Source: an uncultured bacterium (GTDB taxonomy: Bacteria > Bacillota_I > Bacilli_A > RFN20 > CAG-826). Taken from it: a stretch of DNA of 6,952 bases. Where the stretch lies: assembly GCA_949290725.1 (NCBI GenBank), contig CASEST010000040.1, positions 1 through 6,952 of the forward strand, in the 5' to 3' direction. The notes beneath the pieces were generated by a model. That model saw only the letters and a program-made list of their open reading frames with translations. It searched no databases and had not been told where the DNA came from. Position 1 is the first letter of the stretch; every line of letters begins with the position of its first letter. Positions 1 through 5,793 of this stretch are shown one piece after another. The position numbers were made by a program, and so were the translations under genes.

Positions 1-94
1 AAAAAAATTCTGAATTTAATTTTTATCAGTCATTTTATTATTATTATTTAACAAACAACTAAAAAAACTATTTTAATTATTATATAATAATTAA
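1..94 (+). promoter_or_regulatory. G-free AT-rich upstream region with possible promoter for ybeY-cdd
   Basis: No gene is visible here. From 30 to 94 there is not a single G, so no Shine-Dalgarno sequence can precede the ATG at 95. A perfect TATAAT lies at 83-88. If it serves as a -10 box, transcription would start at about base 95, the A of the ATG, giving a leaderless message. No -35 box sits at 16-18 bp from it. The best full pair is TTAACA (48-53), 18 bp, TTTAAT (72-77), which would start near 84 and leave a leader of about 10 nt. Chance matches are common in sequence this AT-rich, and transcription could also read in from a gene left of the window. No terminator hairpin with a T-tract is convincing. 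Confidence 0.3.
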
Positions 95-946
95 ATGGAC
101 TTAACGATAACAAATACTCTTGAGATTGATTTATCTAAATATGATGAACTTTATAAAAAATTAGCAGATCGAACTTTAAAGATATTAGATTTAAAAAAAG
201 AATTTATTATGTCGGTGACGTTCGTTGATAAAGAAACGATTCATCAGATTAATTTAAATTATCGAAATATTGATCGTGAGACTGATGTTATTTCTTTCGC
301 CTTTTTAGATGATGAAAGCGAAAAAACAATTAAAAGCAATTTTCCAATAGATTTAGGTGAAATTTATATCTGTTATGATATAGCAAATGAAAATAGAGAA
401 AAATATGGTAATTCTATTGAAAGAGAATTGTGCTTTTTATTCGTACATGGTTTATTACATCTTTTAGGATATGATCATATGGAAAAAGATGATGAAAAAA
501 TAATGTTTTCATTACAGGATAAAATATTGGAAGGATTTAATATTTATATGGATAAAAACGATTTAATCAAAGAGGCTATTAAAGCTAGAGAAAATTCTTA
601 TGCAATTTATTCGAAATTTAAAGTTGGTGCAGCTTTATTAACTAAAGATGGAAGAGTTTTCTATGGAGCCAATATAGAATCTTCTTCCTATGGCTTAACA
701 TGTTGTGCCGAGAGAAGTTGTTTATTTTCAGCATATTCTCAAGGAATTAGAAAAGATGATATTATTGCATTCGCTGTTGTTGGAGATACTAAAGGTCCGA
801 TTTCACCTTGCGGAGCTTGTAGGCAAGTTCTTTGTGATTTAGTTAACGGCGATGTCGTGGTTTATTTAGCAAATCTTCATGGCGATGTTAAGGAATTTAA
901 AGTTAGTGAGTTATTACCATATTTTTTTGATGGGAGCGAATTATAA
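95..946 (+). CDS. ybeY-cdd: Fused endoribonuclease YbeY / cytidine deaminase
   Basis: This 283-residue protein joins two enzymes that are normally separate. Residues 1-148 are YbeY, the metal-dependent endoribonuclease of 16S rRNA 3'-end maturation and ribosome quality control. They contain the TDVISFAF block (63-70) and the zinc triad H118, H122 and H128 in HGLLHLLGYDH. Residues 152-283 are a complete homotetrameric-type cytidine deaminase, which converts (deoxy)cytidine to (deoxy)uridine in pyrimidine salvage. They contain GANIE (191-195), CCAER (203-207, ligand C204 and catalytic E206) and PCGACRQ (238-244, ligands C239 and C242). The halves are 151 and 132 residues, each the usual length of its stand-alone family, with almost no linker. 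All catalytic residues are intact. M152 (ATG at 548) follows a GGAAGGA at 529-535, so Cdd alone may also be made. The start at 95 matches the family N-terminus but has no ribosome binding site. Both proteins are cytosolic. In Bacillus the two genes are neighbours separated by dgkA, which is absent here. Confidence 0.93.
   Translation: MDLTITNTLEIDLSKYDELYKKLADRTLKILDLKKEFIMSVTFVDKETIHQINLNYRNIDRETDVISFAFLDDESEKTIKSNFPIDLGEIYICYDIANENREKYGNSIERELCFLFVHGLLHLLGYDHMEKDDEKIMFSLQDKILEGFNIYMDKNDLIKEAIKARENSYAIYSKFKVGAALLTKDGRVFYGANIESSSYGLTCCAERSCLFSAYSQGIRKDDIIAFAVVGDTKGPISPCGACRQVLCDLVNGDVVVYLANLHGDVKEFKVSELLPYFFDGSEL
529..550 (+). promoter_or_regulatory. Possible internal ribosome binding site and start for stand-alone Cdd
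   Basis: GGAAGGA (529-535) lies 12 nt before an in-frame ATG (548-550), exactly where an independent cytidine deaminase would begin (residue 152 of the fusion). The spacing is long but within the tolerated range. The GGAAGGA also encodes conserved YbeY C-terminal residues (the LEG of ILEGF), so it may have been kept for the protein. Internal initiation is an inference. Confidence 0.35.
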
Positions 947-948
947 TG
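932..948 (+). promoter_or_regulatory. era ribosome binding site and TAATG junction
   Basis: GGGAG (932-936) sits 9 nt before the era ATG (946-948). The upstream stop TAA (944-946) shares its last A with that ATG, the classic TAATG arrangement for translational coupling. This supports the chosen era start. Confidence 0.7.
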
Positions 949-1827
949 GAAAAAATATTTAAGAGTGGTTTTGTAACCATTTTAGGCCGTCCTAACGTTG
1001 GTAAATCAACTCTTTTAAATGCCATAATAGGACAGAAAATATCTATTATTTCCCCAAAAAGCCAAACGACTAGAGATGCTATTCAAGGTATATATAACGA
1101 CGAGAATTCTCAAATTATTTTTGTCGATACTCCTGGAATACATAAACCTAAAACAGAACTTGAAAAAGAGATGGATAGGATTGCTTATTATAATGTAAGA
1201 AATAATGATTTAGTGTTATTACTCGTGGATGCTTCTAAAAAATATAGTGAAAATGATGTTTTTATAACAAAGAATGTGCGATTTAATACCCCTGTCATTA
1301 TAGTTTTTAATAAAATAGATTTGACTAACATTCTCTTGATTAACGAATTAAAGGAAAAATATAAATCTCTTTTCCCTGATTCTGAACAAATTGAAATAAG
1401 CGCCTTAGAGAAATTTAATATAGATGATTTAATTAAAAAGATAAAACAATATCTATCAGAAGGCCCTATGTATTATGACACTAAGACCATCACTAATAGG
1501 GATTTTAAATTTCTTGTTCAAGAGATTATACGCGAAAAAACATTATATTTGCTAAAAGAAGAAGTTCCTCATTCAATTGCTGTTTTATGTGATGATATAG
1601 ATTTTAGAAATAAAAAGAATTTATTTGCAAAAATTATTGTTGAGAAAGACTCACAAAAAGGAATAATTATCGGTAAAAGAGGGTCAATGATTAAAAAGAT
1701 AGGAATTTTATCTAGAAAAGAAATCGAAGGATTATTAGGCTATAATATTAATCTTGAATTATTAGTTCAAGTCGAGCCAAATTGGAAAAATTCTAGCGGT
1801 TTTTTGGCAAAACTTGGTTATAAATAA
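946..1827 (+). CDS. era: GTPase Era
   Basis: Era is an essential GTPase that binds the 3' end of 16S rRNA and helps 30S subunit maturation. The protein is 293 residues, the normal length. The GTPase domain shows G1 GRPNVGKST (14-22), the switch I region with TTR at 41-43, G3 DTPG (61-64), G4 NKID (122-125) and G5 SAL (152-154). A C-terminal KH domain follows, with its GKRG loop at 243-246 inside IIGKRGSMIKKIG, and the end ...ELLVQVEPNW... is typical of the family. The start is supported by the GGGAG at 932-936. The gene overlaps the upstream stop by one base and recO by one base. YbeY and Era act in the same 16S maturation process, and their adjacency is conserved across Bacillota. No residue needed for activity appears to be missing. 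Confidence 0.98.
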   Translation: MEKIFKSGFVTILGRPNVGKSTLLNAIIGQKISIISPKSQTTRDAIQGIYNDENSQIIFVDTPGIHKPKTELEKEMDRIAYYNVRNNDLVLLLVDASKKYSENDVFITKNVRFNTPVIIVFNKIDLTNILLINELKEKYKSLFPDSEQIEISALEKFNIDDLIKKIKQYLSEGPMYYDTKTITNRDFKFLVQEIIREKTLYLLKEEVPHSIAVLCDDIDFRNKKNLFAKIIVEKDSQKGIIIGKRGSMIKKIGILSRKEIEGLLGYNINLELLVQVEPNWKNSSGFLAKLGYK

Positions 1828-2432
1828 TGGAAAAATTAAAGGGAATTATTTTATCTATAACTCCTTATAAGGAAAAAAGCGGAATAATTTCAATTTTATA
1901 TAAAAATAAGTTAATTGAAGCGACTATATTGAATTTGAATAGTGAAAATTTTTCTAATCTTAAAAAATTTTCTTATGGAGAATTTTTACTTTATAAAGGT
2001 CCAACCAAGTATTTTAAATTAAAAAGTTTTTATCCGATTTTCGAACTCAATAAAGCCTATAATGATTTTACTTCGTTATTAGTTTTAGATTTTCTTTCAG
2101 AAATATTGATTAAAATTCTCTTAATAAAAAATGATTATAATGAAAATTTTTTTCTTTTAGTTTTCGGCACTATAAAAAGAATAGAAGATGAATCTTCTGA
2201 TAAGTTTTATAATCTAATATTTTTTTATAATAAAATTTTAGTATATCTAGGTTTAGATCCGTATAATATGATTTCTAGTTATTTAGCAAATTATAAAATT
2301 TTATCTGAATTTGATTATTCGATAAAAATATCTAGAAATAATTTTTTAAAGTTATTTAATATTTTTTCAAATATATTATCAAATTATTCTGGGATATATT
2401 TAAAAAGTTATAACAATATAATGCTATTGTGA
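1827..2432 (+). CDS. recO: Short, cysteine-free DNA repair protein RecO
   Basis: RecO anneals SSB-coated single strands and, with RecR, loads RecA in gap repair. The identification rests on position between era and glyS, an N-terminal OB-fold-like opening (MEKLKGIILS... then ...GEFLLYKG at 51-58) and the C-terminal YSGIYLKS signature (187-194), which matches the YSGLYLKS of Bacillus RecO. At 201 residues it is about 50 shorter than Bacillus RecO. It has no cysteine at all, so the CxxC...CxxC zinc module of Gram-positive RecO is gone: after LGLDP (141-145) the chain passes almost directly to the last helices. Composition is extreme (Ile, Leu, Lys, Asn, Phe, Tyr). It ends at a TGA. No clear Shine-Dalgarno precedes the ATG, so coupling through TAATG with era is likely. 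Without the locus context the similarity would be weak, but the C-terminal motif makes the call fairly safe. Confidence 0.82.
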   Translation: MEKLKGIILSITPYKEKSGIISILYKNKLIEATILNLNSENFSNLKKFSYGEFLLYKGPTKYFKLKSFYPIFELNKAYNDFTSLLVLDFLSEILIKILLIKNDYNENFFLLVFGTIKRIEDESSDKFYNLIFFYNKILVYLGLDPYNMISSYLANYKILSEFDYSIKISRNNFLKLFNIFSNILSNYSGIYLKSYNNIMLL

Positions 2433-2447
2433 TACCCTTATAATGTG

Positions 2448-2475
2448 TTGACGTTTTTTACTCTATTTATATAAT
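2448..2475 (+). promoter_or_regulatory. Sigma-A promoter of the glyS-dnaG-rpoD block
   Basis: TTGACG (2448-2453) and TATAAT (2470-2475) are separated by 16 bp. That is five of six -35 matches and a perfect -10. The expected transcription start is near 2482, leaving a leader of about 17 nt that holds the glyS ribosome binding site. The leader is too short for a T-box riboswitch or attenuator. A second TATAAT (2439-2444) has no convincing -35 partner. The promoter lies in the only intergenic gap between the two gene blocks. There is no hairpin plus T-tract terminator after recO, so read-through from block 1 is also possible. Confidence 0.75.
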
Positions 2476-2486
2476 AAAAGAGATGT

Positions 2487-2501
2487 AAGAGGAATATTAT
2501 G
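2487..2501 (+). promoter_or_regulatory. glyS ribosome binding site
   Basis: AAGAGG (2487-2492) lies 6 nt before the ATG at 2499-2501. It fixes the glyS start and shows that this genome does use Shine-Dalgarno sequences, in contrast to the G-free region before ybeY-cdd. Confidence 0.7.
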
Positions 2502-3878
2502 GATATAAAAGAATTTAAATTTGATGTTATTACAACCCACTTGCAAACAAGCGGTTTTATTTATCAAGGAAGCGCCATTTATGGTGGCCTTGCTAACACT
2601 TGGGATTATGGGCCTTTAGGTAGCCAATTAAAGAAAAATCTAAAGGATGCTTGGTGGAAAACTTTTATTACTGATTCCGAATATAACGTTGGTTTAGATA
2701 CTGCGATTTTAATGAATCCAAAAGTATGGATGGCGACCGGGCATGTTCAAACTTTTAACGACCCTCAAGTCGAATGTAAAAATTGTCATGCAAGGTTTCG
2801 TGCTGACGATTTAATTCATAATCAATATCCTAAAATTGACGTTGATGGAATGACTTTTGAAGAACTTAATGAGTTTTTAAAAACGAATGAAGTTTTTTGC
2901 CCAGTTTGTAATAAGACGGAACGGACTGATATTAAAAAGTTTAATTTAATGTTTAAAACTCATATGGGTGTTACTGAAGATAGCTCGAATGAAGTTTATT
3001 TAAGACCAGAGACAGCTCAAGGCGTCTTCGTAAATTTTAAAAATGTTCAAAGAACTACTAGAAAAAAATTGCCATTTGGTATTGGAAATGTTGGTAAAGC
3101 TTTTAGAAATGAAATTACCCCAGGCAATTTTACTTTTAGAACTAGGGAATTCGAGCAAATGGAATTAGAATTTTTCTGTGCTCCTGAAACCGATTTAGAG
3201 TGGTTTAGATATTGGAAAAGTCAATGTTATGCTTTTGTCAAGGGTTTAGGAATTAATATGGATCATATTAGATTTAGAGATCATGAACAACAAGAATTAG
3301 CTTTCTATTCCAAAGCAACAACTGATATTGAGTATAAGTTCCCATTTGGTTGGGGCGAAGTATGGGGTATTGCAGATAGAACTGATTATGATTTAAAAAG
3401 ACATCAAGATTTTTCAAAAGAATCTTTAGAATATTTCGATGCAGATTTAAATGTAAAATATGTTCCTTATTGTATAGAACCATCTTTAGGTCTTGATAGA
3501 TTATTTTTAATGGTTGTATGTGATGCATATGATGAAGAAATTTTGGAAAATGGTGAGATTCGTAAAGTAATGCATTTCGCACCAAGAATTGCTCCTGTTC
3601 AAGTTGCAGTTTTACCATTAGCTAAGAAATTATCTGAGCAAGCAAGAAAAGTATGCCGTAAATTACAGAAAAATTTTGTTGCGACATATGATGAAAGTGG
3701 TAGTATCGGAAAAAGATATAGAAGAAATGATGAAATTGGTACCCCATATTGCGTAACAATTGATTTTGATACTGAAAATGATAAATGTGTTACAGTTAGA
3801 GATAGAGACTCAATGAAACAAGAAAGAATCGCAATCAAGGATTTAAAGGAATACTTATTTGACAAACTCTCAAAATAA
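2499..3878 (+). CDS. glyS: Glycyl-tRNA synthetase, single-chain alpha2 (archaeal/eukaryote-like) type
   Basis: This cytosolic class II synthetase charges tRNA-Gly with glycine using ATP. It is 459 residues, the usual length of the homodimeric bacterial form (as in Staphylococcus, Mycoplasma and Thermus), not the alpha2beta2 GlyQ/GlyS form. The N-terminus has SGFIYQGSAIYGG (18-30) and WDYGPLG (35-41). A zinc-binding insertion carries C93, C96, C134 and C137. YLRPETAQG (167-175) helps form the active site. Motif 2 is FRNEITP (202-208) with the arginine-rich FRTREFEQME (213-222), and motif 3 is EPSLGLDR (327-334). The C-terminal anticodon-binding domain covers about 360-459. The protein looks complete and active. 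A strong promoter and an AAGAGG ribosome binding site lie just upstream, and no T-box leader is present. The last 20 bp overlap dnaG. Confidence 0.98.
   Translation: MDIKEFKFDVITTHLQTSGFIYQGSAIYGGLANTWDYGPLGSQLKKNLKDAWWKTFITDSEYNVGLDTAILMNPKVWMATGHVQTFNDPQVECKNCHARFRADDLIHNQYPKIDVDGMTFEELNEFLKTNEVFCPVCNKTERTDIKKFNLMFKTHMGVTEDSSNEVYLRPETAQGVFVNFKNVQRTTRKKLPFGIGNVGKAFRNEITPGNFTFRTREFEQMELEFFCAPETDLEWFRYWKSQCYAFVKGLGINMDHIRFRDHEQQELAFYSKATTDIEYKFPFGWGEVWGIADRTDYDLKRHQDFSKESLEYFDADLNVKYVPYCIEPSLGLDRLFLMVVCDAYDEEILENGEIRKVMHFAPRIAPVQVAVLPLAKKLSEQARKVCRKLQKNFVATYDESGSIGKRYRRNDEIGTPYCVTIDFDTENDKCVTVRDRDSMKQERIAIKDLKEYLFDKLSK
3845..3861 (+). promoter_or_regulatory. dnaG ribosome binding site and TTG start
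   Basis: AAAGGA (3845-3850) lies 8 nt before TTG (3859-3861), both inside the end of glyS. An in-frame TAA at 3844-3846 rules out any start further upstream. The protein from this TTG begins ~11 residues before the conserved FDEIL helix, as in Bacillus DnaG. TTG is therefore the best start. Confidence 0.75.
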
Positions 3879-5793
3879 AGAAAATATTTTTGATGAAATT
3901 TTAAGTAAGTGTAACATAATAGATGTTGTTTCTCATTATGTTAAACTTCAAAAAAAGGGTCGTAATTATGAAGGGCTTTGTCCTTTTCATGATGATAAAA
4001 ACTTAGGTAATTTTAACGTTAGCGAAGAAAAACAAATTTTCAAATGTTTCTCATGTGGAGAAAGTGGGAATGCCTTGTCATTCGTTAAAAAAATTGAAAA
4101 TTGTTCTTGGATAGAAGCTGCCAAAAAAATTTGTCAAATATGTTCTATTATTATGCCAGAATTAGAAAATAAAAATTATGTTAAAACTAATCCTGAAGTT
4201 GAAAAATCTTTGAACATTTTAGATGATGTGAATAGTTTCTACTCATTATGTTTATTTCAAACAGATGAAGGAAAAATAGCATTGGATTATCTTCATAATC
4301 GCGGATTAGATGATTCGATTATAAGACACTTTTCTATAGGTTATGCTTTAAATGATGGTAACAAAATTATTTCGTTATTGACTAAAGAAAAAGGCTATTC
4401 TTTAAAGGAATTGGACACTGCGGGTATTATTGATTTAAAAAATTCATACCTCAAGGATAGAAATGCTGGAAGAATAACTTTTGCAATCAAAAATAGCGAT
4501 AATCGAGTTTGTGGTTTTAGTTGTCGCATTTTTGGTGATATTAAGTCTAATTCTAAATATATTAATACAAATTCAACAATTGTCTTTAATAAATCAAATA
4601 TATTATATAACTTTTATGAAGCATCTATGAATGCGAGAAAAGTTGGCAAGATTTATATTGTTGAAGGCTTTATGGATGTAATCGCTTGTTATAGAGCAGG
4701 GGTTAAGAATGTTGTCGGATTAATGGGAACTGCTTTTACAAAAGAGCATTTGAGATTAATAAAAAGTATTAATGCTGAAATTTTGCTTTGTTTAGATTTG
4801 GATCAACCTGGGCAAAATAATGAGTTTAAAATAAGTAATATATTGGATGCTAATGACCTAAATTACCATTTTGTTAATAATAAAGTTGATTTTAAATATA
4901 AGGATTGTGATGAAATAATTAATTTTCTCGGTTCTGATTATTTACTATCCTATTTGAAAAATCTAGTAGACAAAAAAATCTGGATTATTAATTACTTTGA
5001 TAATACATTTGACATGACTATATATGAAAACAAAGAAAAATTAGTCAATTTTTTTATCCCTATACTTGCAAAAACTGATAAACAAATCATGTTTGAGGAC
5101 ATAGTGCAGTCTTTATCTGAAAAAACGGGATTTTCTAAAGACGCGATTAAAAACACTATCCTTGAAAAAGTTAATAAATATAAAACTAAAATTTCTTTGG
5201 AACAACAAAATCAACAAAAAAATGATGCAATAAATGAAGACATTAATCGTTATTTCGAAGATAAAGAAAATATTTATGAAGAAAAAGAGGAAAAAGTTAA
5301 TAAGTACTCTAGAACCCGCTTATATAATTCGGAGAAAATGTTATTAACATTCGCACTAAATTATTCAGAAGCTTATAAATATTTAAAGATAAACAGAGCT
5401 ATGTTTGTTAATGATTCATTTCAACAATTGTTTAATTACTTTGATGAATGTATAAATACAAAAAAGTTATTTCCGGATAAAGAAACTTTCTTGAATTTTA
5501 TAAAAGATAAATCAATTAAGAATAAAGAAGATTTAATAAATATAGCTAATATAATTTATGAGAATAAGTTATACGATGATTTTAATGAATCAATAATAAT
5601 AGAATTAATCGATTCCATTAAAAATGAAAGAGAGGTTCTTAAATCGATTGAAAATCAAAAAGAACTACTTAAAAATGAAAATGGTTTTGATGATTCAGTA
5701 TTATTATTATCATATGCTGCTTTCAAAAGAAAAGAGATTGAGGGTGAAGAGAAAAAAAGGAGAAAAGTATGGCTAAAGGACAAAAAAAATTAA
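3859..5793 (+). CDS. dnaG: DNA primase DnaG
   Basis: DnaG synthesises the RNA primers for chromosomal replication in partnership with the replicative helicase. The protein is 644 residues, slightly longer than the ~600 typical of Bacillota. The N-terminal zinc ribbon carries ligands C41, H44, C63 and C66. The RNA-polymerase core includes RNAGRITFAI (201-210). The TOPRIM centre holds VEGFMD (268-273, E269 and D273), LMGTAF (288-293) and the metal-binding CLDLD (311-315, D313 and D315), with KDCDE (348-352) in the place of the usual DPDE motif. A Lys/Glu/Gln/Asn-rich linker (about 440-485) leads to a helical C-terminal domain (about 486-640), the expected helicase-binding part, which is poorly conserved. 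The zinc ribbon has one extra residue, described among the findings. The gene starts at a TTG inside glyS and its last 25 bp overlap rpoD, so translation along the block is probably coupled. Confidence 0.97.
   Translation: MTNSQNKENIFDEILSKCNIIDVVSHYVKLQKKGRNYEGLCPFHDDKNLGNFNVSEEKQIFKCFSCGESGNALSFVKKIENCSWIEAAKKICQICSIIMPELENKNYVKTNPEVEKSLNILDDVNSFYSLCLFQTDEGKIALDYLHNRGLDDSIIRHFSIGYALNDGNKIISLLTKEKGYSLKELDTAGIIDLKNSYLKDRNAGRITFAIKNSDNRVCGFSCRIFGDIKSNSKYINTNSTIVFNKSNILYNFYEASMNARKVGKIYIVEGFMDVIACYRAGVKNVVGLMGTAFTKEHLRLIKSINAEILLCLDLDQPGQNNEFKISNILDANDLNYHFVNNKVDFKYKDCDEIINFLGSDYLLSYLKNLVDKKIWIINYFDNTFDMTIYENKEKLVNFFIPILAKTDKQIMFEDIVQSLSEKTGFSKDAIKNTILEKVNKYKTKISLEQQNQQKNDAINEDINRYFEDKENIYEEKEEKVNKYSRTRLYNSEKMLLTFALNYSEAYKYLKINRAMFVNDSFQQLFNYFDECINTKKLFPDKETFLNFIKDKSIKNKEDLINIANIIYENKLYDDFNESIIIELIDSIKNEREVLKSIENQKELLKNENGFDDSVLLLSYAAFKRKEIEGEEKKRRKVWLKDKKN
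5757..5771 (+). promoter_or_regulatory. rpoD ribosome binding site
   Basis: AAGGAG (5757-5762) lies 6 nt before the ATG at 5769, the best Shine-Dalgarno in the window. It is embedded in the last codons of dnaG, whose stop is 25 bp into rpoD. It supports both the start and translational coupling. Confidence 0.8.

Noticed and set aside
10..29. Possible hairpin CTGA...TCAG near the left edge, considered as a terminator of an upstream gene
   Set aside because: The stem is only 4 bp with a 12-base loop, so it is too weak to support.
2439..2444. Second TATAAT just after recO
   Set aside because: No -35-like hexamer lies 16-18 bp upstream, and the TTGACG/TATAAT pair just downstream explains the gap better.
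3274..3618. Open frame of 114 codons on the minus strand inside glyS
   Set aside because: It lies opposite a strongly conserved synthetase gene, its translation resembles no family I know, and there is no ribosome binding site. It is a shadow of glyS codon use.
3599..3865. Open frame of 88 codons on the minus strand at the end of glyS
   Set aside because: It is antisense to the conserved anticodon-binding domain, has no motif or ribosome binding site, and is explained by codon bias.
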